Source: Betaproteobacteria bacterium (GTDB lineage Bacteria; Pseudomonadota; Gammaproteobacteria; Burkholderiales; Burkholderiaceae_C). Taken from it: a stretch of 8,820 nucleotides of DNA. The stretch is from the NCBI GenBank assembly GCA_009918225.1, contig RGEP01000064.1, positions 1 through 8,820 of the forward strand, read 5' to 3'. The translations under genes and the position numbers were made by a program. How positions within the stretch are numbered: position 1 is the first letter of the stretch; every line of letters begins with the position of its first letter. This document shows positions 1-7,016 of the stretch, piece after piece. Under the pieces are notes generated by a model that searched no databases, was not told the DNA's origin, and saw nothing but the letters and a program-made list of their open reading frames with translations.

Positions 1-889
1 CGACGATGGCCGGGGCATCAAGCCCGATGCCATGCTGCGCGAACTGGTGCAAACCGTGTTGGCCGACGCGGCCTCCACCAAGCTGCACCTGGATGTGCTG
101 ACCGGCGGCGGCGCGAAGATGGTGCAGGTGCTGACGGCTGAGGGCTCGCCCGAGCGCGCGGCTCTGGTCCAGCGCATGGACGCGGCCCTGCTTCGGGTGC
201 AGGCTGATGCTTCGCTGTCGCGCGGCGACCGCACCCAAGTGGTGATCGAGCGCATCGCCCTGGCCCGCCTCGGACAGGGCAAGGACACCCTCAAGCCCCG
301 CCTGCCCGAGCCCCTGGTGCAGCTGGCCCGCGAACACGCCCAGCGCATGGACCGCGAGATCACCGACGGCTATGAGCGCCAGGCCGTGATCACGTCTACC
401 GCCTACTTGTTGGGCCAGGCCGGCTTGTGGGAAGACAGCGACGCCCTGCTCAAGGCCAACCTGGCCCGCAGCCATTCGCCCTACTACCTGATGAGCCAGC
501 TGGGCTCCAACGCCCGCAAACAGGGCCGCACCCAGGAGGCTCTGAAGTGGTACCAGGAGTCCTTCGACAAGAGCGTGGGGCCGGCCACGCGGCTGCAGTG
601 GGGCGCAGGCTACTTCAACGCCCTGGTCGACCTGGCGCCGCAGGACAGCGCTCGCATCGAGGCGTTGGCGGCTCAGCTGTTCAAGGAGGCTGCACAGGAC
701 AGCGCTTCCTTCCACGAGCGCAGCGGGCGCTCGCTGCAGCGTGTGGCCACCAAGCTCCAGGAATGGAACAAGGGGCCGGCACAGGCCGCGGTGTTGCAGC
801 GGCTGCAGCAGCAGCTCAACGGCGTGTGTGCCAACGTACCAGCAGCCGATGGGCAGCGCCAAACCTGTCAGAACCTGATGAAGGCCTGA
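1..889 (+). CDS. Thioredoxin-family / TPR-like protein, C-terminal part (5' end outside window)
   Basis: The reading frame is open from the first full codon (position 2) to a TGA at 887-889, with no start signal inside the window, so the gene begins upstream; the ATG at 32 is probably internal. About 295 residues are visible. They are mostly helical, with a TPR-like stretch around visible residues 161-190 (YYLMSQLGSNARKQG, then EALKWYQES) followed by GPATRLQWG. From memory, this tail occurs in Burkholderiales proteins annotated as thioredoxin family, where an N-terminal thioredoxin fold precedes a helical repeat region; the thioredoxin fold would lie outside the window. Two cysteines sit near the C-terminus (GVCAN and QTCQN). 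The partner and reaction cannot be told from this part. The gene converges on the pilus operon and shows no functional tie to it. It is not TadD-like in position or strand. Confidence 0.6.
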   Translation, partial: DDGRGIKPDAMLRELVQTVLADAASTKLHLDVLTGGGAKMVQVLTAEGSPERAALVQRMDAALLRVQADASLSRGDRTQVVIERIALARLGQGKDTLKPRLPEPLVQLAREHAQRMDREITDGYERQAVITSTAYLLGQAGLWEDSDALLKANLARSHSPYYLMSQLGSNARKQGRTQEALKWYQESFDKSVGPATRLQWGAGYFNALVDLAPQDSARIEALAAQLFKEAAQDSASFHERSGRSLQRVATKLQEWNKGPAQAAVLQRLQQQLNGVCANVPAADGQRQTCQNLMKA

Positions 890-911
890 TCAGCGCCTGA
901 TCAGCGCCTGA
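884..911. repeat. 11-bp tandem repeat at the convergent junction
   Basis: The unit GCCTGATCAGC occurs at 884-894 and 895-905 and is followed by a partial copy, GCCTGA (906-911). Each full unit contains the palindrome CTGATCAG. The array starts inside the last codon of the upstream gene and includes its TGA stop. The 12-mer CTGATCAGCGCC, present at 886-897 and 897-908, occurs again at 995-1006 inside the 3' end of tadC, where it encodes part of ALISL on the minus strand. Confidence 0.8.
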
Positions 912-930
912 AAGGGGGCGCACCAAACGC

Positions 931-951
931 CTGATGGCCAGCCCCCATCAG
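931..951. terminator. Possible bidirectional hairpin between convergent genes
   Basis: CTGATGG (931-937) and CCATCAG (945-951) form a perfect 7-bp inverted repeat with a 7-base loop. It lies between the stop of the plus-strand gene (889) and the stop of tadC (958). A second, weaker stem, GCGCC (904-908) with GGCGC (917-921), lies beside it. Neither stem is followed by a T tract on either strand, so this is not a classical intrinsic terminator. The convergent position is the main reason to consider termination. Confidence 0.25.
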
Positions 952-964
952 CCCCCATCAGCCC
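941..964. repeat. 10-bp tandem repeat next to the tadC stop
   Basis: The unit GCCCCCATCA is present twice (941-950 and 951-960) and is followed by GCCC (961-964). The second copy supplies the tadC stop codon (TCA at 958-960 on the plus strand). A similar GGCCCCATCAGC occurs at about 1007-1018, inside tadC. Confidence 0.75.
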
Positions 965-1818
965 GCCACCAGCGGCGCCAACTGGCGCATCAGGCTGATC
1001 AGCGCCGGCCCCATCAGCACCACCAAGAGTGCGGGGAACAGGGCAAAGATCAGCGGAAACAGCAGCTTCACGGGCAGCCGTGCCGCGGCCTCTTCGGCAC
1101 GCCGCTCGCGCTGTTGGCGCAGGGCTTGCGCATGCACCCGCAGGGCGTCGGTCACCCCGGTGCCCAGCCGTTCGGTGTGCACCAGCAGCGTGGCGAAGGC
1201 GCGTATTTCCTCCACGCCGGTGCGCTGGGCCAGGTGCCGCAGGGCTTGCGCGCGCGCCACGCCCAGCCGCAGCTCGGCGCTCAGCAAGGCCAGCTCATCG
1301 GCCAAGGCGGCGCTGCGCAGGGCCATGTCCTGTGCGGTGCGCTCCAAGGCCGCATCCAGGCCCAACCCCGCTTCCATGCACACGATGACCAGGTCGATGG
1401 CATCGGGAAAGGCTTCGAAGAGTTCACGCTGGCGGCGCGCAATGCGCCGGTTCAACCACAGGCCCGGCGCCTGCAAGCCCAGCACCGACGCGCCGAGCAA
1501 CCAGGCGGCGCCGGAAGCCCCTGCCACGGGCTGCGCCGCCGCGGCCAGGCCCCACCAAACCAGCACCGGCAGGCCCAGGGCCAGCACCACCTTGACCGCG
1601 TAGAACAGCACCGGCGCGTTTCTGCGGCGCAGGCCCGCGTGCAGAAAGCGCACCCGGTGCGCCGGCGGAACGAACAGCCCCGGGTCGTCCTCCACGCCCT
1701 GCGCCACAGGGCCCGAGGGCGGTTCCTGTCGCGGGGCAGCCAGCCGCGCCAGCGGCTCGATCAAGCTTTGCCACGCCGGTGTTTTTTCAGCGTCCAGGCG
1801 GCTGCTGTGGTCCTGCAT
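958..1818 (-). CDS. tadC: TadC, Tad pilus inner-membrane platform protein
   Basis: 286 residues. TadC is one of two paralogous inner-membrane proteins of the type II secretion F (GspF) family that form the platform on which the TadA ATPase acts. The sequence shows a soluble N-terminal region of about 65 residues, hydrophobic segments around 70-97 and 103-122, a T2SF domain starting at FPDAIDLVIVCMEAG (137-151), and a final hydrophobic hairpin from LLFPLIFALFPALLVVLMG (252-270). This order is typical of TadC. The ATG at 1818 is preferred over upstream in-frame codons because AGAGGAG (1830-1824) lies 5 bases before it and because an upstream start would run into tadB. It is the last gene of the operon, 11 bases after tadB. 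No tadD follows; the next gene is convergent. Confidence 0.92.
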   Translation of the reverse strand: MQDHSSRLDAEKTPAWQSLIEPLARLAAPRQEPPSGPVAQGVEDDPGLFVPPAHRVRFLHAGLRRRNAPVLFYAVKVVLALGLPVLVWWGLAAAAQPVAGASGAAWLLGASVLGLQAPGLWLNRRIARRQRELFEAFPDAIDLVIVCMEAGLGLDAALERTAQDMALRSAALADELALLSAELRLGVARAQALRHLAQRTGVEEIRAFATLLVHTERLGTGVTDALRVHAQALRQQRERRAEEAAARLPVKLLFPLIFALFPALLVVLMGPALISLMRQLAPLVAG

Positions 1819-1823
1819 GCGGG

Positions 1824-1830
1824 CTCCTCT
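1824..1830 (-). promoter_or_regulatory. Ribosome binding site of tadC
   Basis: AGAGGAG on the minus strand, 5 bases before the ATG at 1818, overlapping the last base of the tadB stop codon. It is one of the better Shine-Dalgarno matches in the operon and decides the tadC start. Confidence 0.75.
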
Positions 1831-2603
1831 TAAATGCGTATCCGTGTCATGCGCCACAGCCACAGGCTGCCCAGCACCATCAGCACCCCGCTGAGCTGCA
1901 GCATCCGCAGGCCCAGTGGATCGGTCCACAAAACCGCCATGAACTCTGGCCGCGCCAGCCACAAGGCCCCGGCGGTCACGGGTGGCAGCGCCGACAGCAC
2001 CTGGGCCGATAAGCGCCCTTCCGCACTGAGCACCCGCACCTTGTCCACCAGTTGCAGGCGTTGGCGCAGCAACAGCGCGATGTTGCCCAGCACCTCGGCC
2101 AGCTGCCCGCCTGTTTGCCGCTGCAGCTTCACCGCCATCACAAAGAAGCGCACCTCGTCCACAGGCACCCGCAGGGCCAGCGCATCCAAGGCCTCGTTCG
2201 GGTCGCCACCCCAGGCCATCTGCTCCACCACCTGCTGGACCTCAGAGGCCAGGGGCTGAGGCCCCTCTTCGGCCACCATCTGCAGCGCCGTGGAGAAGGC
2301 GTGTCCGCTGCGCAGCGCGCGTGCCATCAGGTCCAGGGCATCGGGCAGTTGCATCACGACCGCGCGCACATGGGCGCCCCTGGCACCGCGGTGGTGGCGC
2401 CAAAGGGCTTGCAGGCGGGTCCACCAAGGGTCGGGCTCCAGGTCCTGTGGAAACCAGGCCTGCAAGCGCCGTTGCAAGCGCAGCACGGCGGGGCTGCGGG
2501 TCTGGCGCCACATCAGGGCCACGCCTTCCAGGCCCAGGGCAGCAGCCAAGAAGGCGGCCCCCATCAAGGCCAGCTCCAAGGCGCCAAAGGGGTGTTCAGT
2601 CAT
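1830..2603 (-). CDS. tadB: TadB, Tad pilus inner-membrane platform protein
   Basis: 257 residues. TadB pairs with TadC in the inner membrane as the GspF/T2SF-type platform of the Tad machine. The N-terminus has one hydrophobic segment (about 9-30). A cytoplasmic T2SF domain starts at QLPDALDLMARALRSG (85-100) and carries VKLQRQTGGQLAEVLGNIA (158-176), a hallmark of the family. Two further hydrophobic segments follow (about 197-217 and 232-251). Many TadB proteins are a little over 300 residues with two N-terminal membrane spans; this one has a shortened N-terminus. The ATG at 2603 lies 8 bases after the tadA stop. Its Shine-Dalgarno is weak (an AGG inside the tadA stop region), which fits translational coupling to tadA. 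Confidence 0.92.
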   Translation of the reverse strand: MTEHPFGALELALMGAAFLAAALGLEGVALMWRQTRSPAVLRLQRRLQAWFPQDLEPDPWWTRLQALWRHHRGARGAHVRAVVMQLPDALDLMARALRSGHAFSTALQMVAEEGPQPLASEVQQVVEQMAWGGDPNEALDALALRVPVDEVRFFVMAVKLQRQTGGQLAEVLGNIALLLRQRLQLVDKVRVLSAEGRLSAQVLSALPPVTAGALWLARPEFMAVLWTDPLGLRMLQLSGVLMVLGSLWLWRMTRIRI

Positions 2604-2611
2604 CGGCAGGC

Positions 2612-3880
2612 CTACTGGGGTACGAACAAGTTGGAGGGCAGGTGCAGGCCCATGGCCCGCAGCCGAGGCTCGAGTTGTGGCCTGACGCCCGTGGCCCGAA
2701 AGCGGCCCAGCACCCGGCCTTGCGCATCCACACCGGTGGCCTCAAACACCTGCAGGTCCTGCATCAGGATGGTCTCGCCCTCTTGGCCGGTGAGTTCTGA
2801 GATGCTCACCACGCGACGCGAACCGTCGCTCAGGCGCTGCAGGTGCAGCACCACCGACAGGGCCGAAGCAATCAGTTGCCGCGCCACCCGTGAGGGCAAG
2901 CCGCCGGGGCCCATGCCCACCATGTTCTCCACCCGCAGCAGCGCATCGCGTGCGCTGTTGGCATGCACCGTGGCCATCGAGCCCTCGTGGCCCGTGTTCA
3001 TGGCCTGCAGCATGTCGAAGGCCTCGGCACCCCGCACCTCCCCCAGGATGATGCGGTCGGGCCGCATGCGCAGGGCGTTGCGCACCAGGGCACGCTGCGT
3101 GACCTCGCCGGCACCCTCGGTGTTGGCGGGGCGGGTTTCCAGGCGCACCACATGCGGCTGCTGCAGGCGCAACTCGGCGGCGTCTTCGATGGTCACCACG
3201 CGCTCTTGTGGCGAGATGGCCGATGAGAGCATGTTGAGCATCGTGGTCTTGCCACTGCCGGTACCGCCCGAAACCAACACATTGAGCTTGGCTTGCACCA
3301 GGGCCTGCAGCAACTGCCCCATCTCCGGGGTCAAGGTGCCCAGGGCCACCATGCGCTCCAGGGTCAGTGCTTCGCGGCTGAACTTGCGGATCGACACGGC
3401 CGAGCCGTCCAGCGCCAAGGGCGGGATGATGGCGTTGAATCGCGACCCATCGGGCAAGCGGGCGTCGACCATGGGGCTGTTCTCATCCACGCGGCGGCCC
3501 ACCCGTGCCACCACGCGGTCGATGGTGCGGCGCAGGTGGGGCTCGTCGTCGAAGCGAACGCTGGCCGTTTGCAGCCGGCCCTGTCGCTCCACCCAAATGC
3601 GCTCGTGACCATTGACCAGGATGTCGCTCACGGTGTCGTCCTGAAGCAGGTGTTCCAGGGGCCCCAGGCCCATCACTTCGTGCTCGATGTCGGTCACGGC
3701 CTGCACGCGCTCAGCCGCATTGAAGGGCAGAGCCGACTCCTCCAAGAGGCGTTGGGTCAGGCGGCGCAGCTCGCTGCGCAGGGCCGTGGGCTCCAAGGCC
3801 CTCAAGGCCTCCAGGTCGATGCGGTCCAGCACCCGCTGGTACAGGTCCCGTCGGAGTTGGGCATACGCCAGGGTGCTCAT
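2612..3880 (-). CDS. tadA: TadA/CpaF, Tad pilus assembly ATPase
   Basis: 422 residues. This is the hexameric secretion-superfamily ATPase (GspE/VirB11 type) that powers extension, and probably retraction, of Flp pili from the cytoplasmic face of the platform. An N-terminal helical region (about 1-75) precedes the N2 domain (about 76-165: VSDILVNG, VDARLPDGSRFNAIIPP). The ATPase core follows, with Walker A GGTGSGKTT (205-213), the Asp box VVTIEDAAELRL (228-239), Walker B RIILGEVRG (276-284) and the His box HEGSMATVHANS (298-309). All catalytic motifs look intact and the length is normal for the family. The ATG at 3880 is chosen because it overlaps the tadZ stop as ATGA and has GAGG 8 bases upstream. 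A GTG at 3889 is in frame but has no proper spacing to a ribosome site. Confidence 0.96.
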   Translation of the reverse strand: MSTLAYAQLRRDLYQRVLDRIDLEALRALEPTALRSELRRLTQRLLEESALPFNAAERVQAVTDIEHEVMGLGPLEHLLQDDTVSDILVNGHERIWVERQGRLQTASVRFDDEPHLRRTIDRVVARVGRRVDENSPMVDARLPDGSRFNAIIPPLALDGSAVSIRKFSREALTLERMVALGTLTPEMGQLLQALVQAKLNVLVSGGTGSGKTTMLNMLSSAISPQERVVTIEDAAELRLQQPHVVRLETRPANTEGAGEVTQRALVRNALRMRPDRIILGEVRGAEAFDMLQAMNTGHEGSMATVHANSARDALLRVENMVGMGPGGLPSRVARQLIASALSVVLHLQRLSDGSRRVVSISELTGQEGETILMQDLQVFEATGVDAQGRVLGRFRATGVRPQLEPRLRAMGLHLPSNLFVPQ

Positions 3881-4776
3881 GGCGCCCACCTCAGCAGGCG
3901 TTCATGCCACGGCCTGGGGGGGGCTGCTGCCGCGGGCTGCGTTGGTACGGCTGGGCCATCTTCGGCGGTCGGCGCGGTGGTGGTGGGCGCCGCTGAGCAG
4001 CGACGTTGCTCAAGCTCGCTGGCCCACCGGGACACCGCCCGCGACCACGCGTCTTTGGGGTCCACCGCGCCCACCGCTTGGCCGTGGTAGGTGGCCTGCG
4101 CCACGGCCGCATCGCTGCGCGGCAGTTCTCGCCACGCATCGGCTTCGCCGTCCAGGCCCAGCGTGCGCCGCACCTGTTCGCTGGGCAGGCCGGTGTGGCG
4201 TTGCACCTTGTTGAGCAGCAGGGTGTTCGCGCCGGGTGCGCTTCGGTGGTCCTGCAGCCACTGCCAGGCGCGCCGTGCATTGAAGGTGGCCGGCAGGGTC
4301 GGCTCCGTGACCAGGGCCACCTCCTGGAGGTCGCACAGCAGCGGACCAAAGTGGGCGCTGCTCATCGCACCGGCCGGCAGGTCCAGCACCACCCAATCGG
4401 CCAGTTCTGTGGCGGTGCGCAGCAGCTTGAGCAGCGCCGAGGCGTCTTCGTCGGGCCCATCGGGCCAGGCCGCCCAATCCCGCGGAGCGGGCAAGAGCCG
4501 AAGAGAGGGTGAGCACGGTGTCAAGAGGGTGTCCAGGAGCGTGTCGTCCAAGCGCTCCATGACGCGCATGGCGTCGCCCACGGTGGGGCCGGCGTTGCGC
4601 TCGCACAGGTGCAGGGCCGCTTGTCCGCTGCGCAGGTCCAGGTCCAGCAGGACCACCCGCAGGCCGCGCTGCGACAAGGCCCAGGCCAGGCTGGTGGCCG
4701 CTACCGTGGTGCCCACGCCCCCTTTGGCGCCCACCAGGCCCAGGGTCCGAGGTGCGATGCTTCCGTTCACAAACAT
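3877..4776 (-). CDS. tadZ: TadZ/CpaE, MinD/ParA-like localisation ATPase
   Basis: 299 residues. TadZ/CpaE proteins are MinD/ParA-family ATPases that position the Tad machine, usually at a pole. A deviant Walker A motif, GAKGGVGTT (16-24), keeps the signature lysine (18) and has Thr where ParA-type motifs have the second lysine, as I recall for CpaE/TadZ. A switch region VVLLDLDLRSGQAAL (41-55) and Walker B WVVLDLPAG (128-136) follow. The receiver-like N-terminal domain usual in the family is absent: the protein begins 15 residues before the P-loop. The C-terminus has a Pro/Ala/Thr-rich stretch (about 260-288) ending in RPWHERLLRWAP. The ATG at 4776 is supported by AAGGAA 9 bases upstream and by residue conservation starting there. 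It overlaps tadE by 10 bases and tadA by 4 (ATGA). A C8 tract lies near the 3' end. Confidence 0.9.
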   Translation of the reverse strand: MFVNGSIAPRTLGLVGAKGGVGTTVAATSLAWALSQRGLRVVLLDLDLRSGQAALHLCERNAGPTVGDAMRVMERLDDTLLDTLLTPCSPSLRLLPAPRDWAAWPDGPDEDASALLKLLRTATELADWVVLDLPAGAMSSAHFGPLLCDLQEVALVTEPTLPATFNARRAWQWLQDHRSAPGANTLLLNKVQRHTGLPSEQVRRTLGLDGEADAWRELPRSDAAVAQATYHGQAVGAVDPKDAWSRAVSRWASELEQRRCSAAPTTTAPTAEDGPAVPTQPAAAAPPRPWHERLLRWAP

Positions 4777-5237
4777 GAGGGGTTGTTCCTTCCTTGGAGT
4801 TGGCTGCTCAAACTTTCGCGGGGCAGCTCCACCACCGCCGCCGGCAACGGCAGGCTGCTGCCCCAGGCGGGCATCACGCCCTGCAGGGCCGCGCCGCTGA
4901 GGCTCACCCGCAGGCGTTGACAGTTGCTGGGGCTGCAGCCCGCCGGTTCCCGTGCCACCGTGAGCGTGGGCGGTTGTGCCAAGGCGTGCAGGCCCACCAC
5001 TCGGGCCAGGGCTCGGCTGTTCACCTGCGGGTCGTCCAGGTCGCACACCACGGCCAGCCGCGCGCCCATGCGCGCGGCCTCGTGCAGCGAGCCGGCTGCG
5101 GCCAACCAACGGCCCAGGTCCACCATGCCCAACACCATCGCCACCAGTAGCGGCAACACCAAGGCCCACTCCAGTGCGGCGGCCCCGCGCTCCCTGCGCT
5201 TGGGCCTGCATGCACGCTGCGATCGAAGGGGTGTCAT
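4767..5237 (-). CDS. tadE: TadE-like pseudopilin
   Basis: 156 residues. TadE proteins are minor pseudopilins, processed by the Tad prepilin peptidase and needed for pilus assembly. A short basic N-terminus leads to RERGAAALEWALVLPLLVAM (15-34). Gly18 fits the -1 position and Glu23 the +5 position of a type IV prepilin-like cleavage site, followed by a hydrophobic helix to about residue 45 (MVDLGRWL). The exported part contains GARLAVVCDLDD and cysteines at 65, 101, 106 and 155; C101 and C106 (GCSPSNC) are close enough for a disulfide loop. The ATG at 5237 is supported by GAGGG 7 bases upstream and lies 10 bases after the preceding gene. The gene ends 10 bases inside tadZ. The N-terminal family match is clear; the C-terminal half I recognise only in general terms. 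Confidence 0.88.
   Translation of the reverse strand: MTPLRSQRACRPKRRERGAAALEWALVLPLLVAMVLGMVDLGRWLAAAGSLHEAARMGARLAVVCDLDDPQVNSRALARVVGLHALAQPPTLTVAREPAGCSPSNCQRLRVSLSGAALQGVMPAWGSSLPLPAAVVELPRESLSSQLQGRNNPSCL
4786..4795 (-). promoter_or_regulatory. Ribosome binding site of tadZ
   Basis: AAGGAAGGAA on the minus strand inside the 3' end of tadE. Its proximal AAGGAA ends 9 bases before the tadZ ATG. It supports the short TadZ start over any in-frame start farther upstream. Confidence 0.7.
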
Positions 5238-5244
5238 GACCGAG

Positions 5245-5249
5245 CCCTC
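5245..5249 (-). promoter_or_regulatory. Ribosome binding site of tadE
   Basis: GAGGG on the minus strand, 7 bases before the ATG at 5237. It overlaps the TGA stop of the preceding TadE/F-like gene, a typical coupled arrangement. Confidence 0.7.
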
Positions 5250-5718
5250 ATATGAACCGGTAGGCCAGCGTCAGGGCGATCGGGCCATAGGTGAAGCCCC
5301 AGGAAGCCGGCAGCAACTGGGGCTCAAAGCGCAGGCCCTGCACCTGCACCGTCACCAGCGACACGGGGCCGGCCGCACTGTTCACCAGGCGCACGCCCGG
5401 TGTGGACTGCGGCTCCAGGATGCTCACCATCGACCCCTGCAGGCCCGGCACCACCGGTGTGGAAGACCCCTGCACCTGGCCATACACCACCAGGCGTCGC
5501 GCTTCTTCTTGGCGCACCGGGTCGGCCGCATCGCCCGTGGCCAGGTGGCGCACGGCCGCCCGCACGCCGTGGTGCACGCGCTCCAGGTGGTGCACGGCTC
5601 GGCCCACGTCCCATGCGGTGGCGGGCATGGCCACCAGCACCGGCAGCAGCAAGGCCAGTTCCAGTGCCGCCAGCCCCTTGCTGCGGCCGGCCGGGTGCGA
5701 TCGCAGGCGCCCGCTCAT
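5248..5718 (-). CDS. TadE/TadF-like pseudopilin
   Basis: 156 residues, the same length as the neighbouring TadE. A basic start (SGRLRSHPAGRSK) is followed by GLAALELALLLPVLVAMPAT (15-34). Gly15 would be -1 and Glu20 +5 of a prepilin-type cleavage site, and a hydrophobic helix follows. The exported part has no cysteine, unlike TadE. It reads like a TadE/TadF-family minor pseudopilin that would act at the inner membrane or in the periplasm during pilus assembly. The ATG at 5718 overlaps the stop of the tadG-like gene as ATGA, with only a weak ribosome site, so coupled translation is likely. Family knowledge cannot decide between TadE and TadF here, so no symbol is given. An upstream extension of this frame is excluded because it would lie wholly inside tadG. 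Confidence 0.82.
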   Translation of the reverse strand: MSGRLRSHPAGRSKGLAALELALLLPVLVAMPATAWDVGRAVHHLERVHHGVRAAVRHLATGDAADPVRQEEARRLVVYGQVQGSSTPVVPGLQGSMVSILEPQSTPGVRLVNSAAGPVSLVTVQVQGLRFEPQLLPASWGFTYGPIALTLAYRFI

Positions 5719-7016
5719 TGGACCAATCCCGGCACCAGCGGCCCGGTGTCGCCGCCCACGGCCCCGTTGGTGGCGCAGGGCGCGCCCGCGTCGCCCGCTC
5801 GGCCCAGGTACTCCACATCGAAGCTGCCCGACACACCGGCGCCGGTGGGCCGGCTGCCGGTTTTCACCGGGGCCAGCATCAGCACGCAGCCCAGATCCAA
5901 CACGGTGGCCATGGCACTGCCCTGACCCCCGTTCCACACGGTGCAATTCACGATGGGCACGGTCACCAGGCGGCGCTGCGCGCCCCACTGCGCATGCTGC
6001 GCGCTGCTCAGGGCCACCACGGTGCCGCCCACCTGCCCTTGAAACGGGGCCCGCGCGGCGCGCCGCTGCAGGTAGTCGCTGAGGTGGTTCTGGCCGCTGG
6101 CATAGCCCCAGCCGGTGTAGTCCGGTGGCGCCAACCGGGCATCGGACGAATTGGCATACAGGCCAAAGCGCGTGTTCCAGGCGCGCCCCACCGAGCTCAC
6201 CTGTCCGGGCTGTCCAATCGACTGCCCCAGGTGCACCCCACAAGCGCCCTGTCCTTCCAACAGGGCGGCCAACTCCGAGGCACCGCCGTTGGGTGGGCTG
6301 AAGTCGGCCCAGCCGAAGTTGCCACTGCCGTAGCCGCCGGAAGGGTTGTCCACCGAGGTCAGGCGACGCCCCGTGACCAGCCCCCAACCTTGTGCGCGCG
6401 TGGCGCCGGGCGCGGCGCACACCGCCAAGGGCATGGCGCACACCTGCTGCGCACCGGACAAAGCGGCCACCGCTTGGGCCGTCACCGACACGCTGTGGGC
6501 GGTGTCAATTCCCAAGGCCTGCAGCACCGGCATCAGCCACAAGGCCCGCGGTGGGTCGGCGCGCCGGCAGCGTACAAACCGCGCCTGTGCGGGCGACAGG
6601 CCCATGGTCTGGTTGGCCGTGGCGGGCACGAAGGGGCCGTCGAGCTGGGCCGAGAACGCCACCTCGATGGACGCGGCGGAGGGCACTTCGCTCTGCAGGA
6701 ACACCCGGTTGACCGAAGCGGCCGGCCGGGCCGCTGCGCCCTGTGCCTGCGGGTCCACCAACACCTGGGCGTAGGCCCGAGCCGTGTCGAACACCATGGG
6801 GTCGTTGGCGCCGGTCAGGGCGGAGCTGGCCGCCAAGGCACAGGCATCCATGGCGTTTTGGAGTTCGGCCTTCAGGGCGTAGGCGCGGCTGAGGTCCAGG
6901 CCCAAGGCGACCAGCCCCAGCATCAGCGGCAAACACAGTGCCAAGAGGATGGCCGACGCGCCGCGCTGCCGGGCACGGCTGCGCGCACGGGGCGGACAGA
7001 AGCGGTTCGCGGACAT
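5715..7016 (-). CDS. tadG: TadG-like pilus assembly protein
   Basis: 433 residues. An N-terminal TadG-like segment, RQRGASAILLALCLPLMLGL (16-35), and the following LDLSRAYALKAELQNAMDAC (40-59) match the Tad/TadG N-terminal family. This anchors the protein in the inner membrane with the rest in the periplasm. The +5 position after Gly19 is Leu, not Glu, so pseudopilin processing is not expected. The C-terminal region has a GSGNFGWADF motif (230-239) and cysteines at 59, 150, 193, 200, 259, 358, 377 and 414, suggesting disulfides. No von Willebrand MIDAS motif (DxSxS), found in many TadG proteins, is visible. The start is either ATG 7016 (TGATG overlap with the secretin stop) or GTG 7019 (GTGA); the ATG is preferred, and the choice changes one residue. 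Its precise role is not known. Confidence 0.82.
   Translation of the reverse strand: MSANRFCPPRARSRARQRGASAILLALCLPLMLGLVALGLDLSRAYALKAELQNAMDACALAASSALTGANDPMVFDTARAYAQVLVDPQAQGAAARPAASVNRVFLQSEVPSAASIEVAFSAQLDGPFVPATANQTMGLSPAQARFVRCRRADPPRALWLMPVLQALGIDTAHSVSVTAQAVAALSGAQQVCAMPLAVCAAPGATRAQGWGLVTGRRLTSVDNPSGGYGSGNFGWADFSPPNGGASELAALLEGQGACGVHLGQSIGQPGQVSSVGRAWNTRFGLYANSSDARLAPPDYTGWGYASGQNHLSDYLQRRAARAPFQGQVGGTVVALSSAQHAQWGAQRRLVTVPIVNCTVWNGGQGSAMATVLDLGCVLMLAPVKTGSRPTGAGVSGSFDVEYLGRAGDAGAPCATNGAVGGDTGPLVPGLVQ

Noticed and set aside
1819..1962. Longer tadC starting inside tadB
   Set aside because: The added residues show no family similarity, and the ATG at 1818 has a strong ribosome site just after the tadB stop.
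2052..3608. A plus-strand open frame of 518 codons opposite tadB and tadA
   Set aside because: Same reason: it is a shadow of tadA and tadB, whose motifs are intact on the minus strand, and its translation has no recognisable motif.
4777..5211. In-frame N-terminal extension of TadZ that could hold the missing receiver domain
   Set aside because: The extension lies in another frame of tadE and its translation is Gly/Arg-rich with no receiver-like pattern. A good ribosome site and ATG mark the short start at 4776.
5719..6441. In-frame upstream extension of the TadE/F-like gene
   Set aside because: It lies wholly inside tadG and is low-complexity. The ATGA overlap at 5715-5718 and the prepilin-like N-terminus support the short start.
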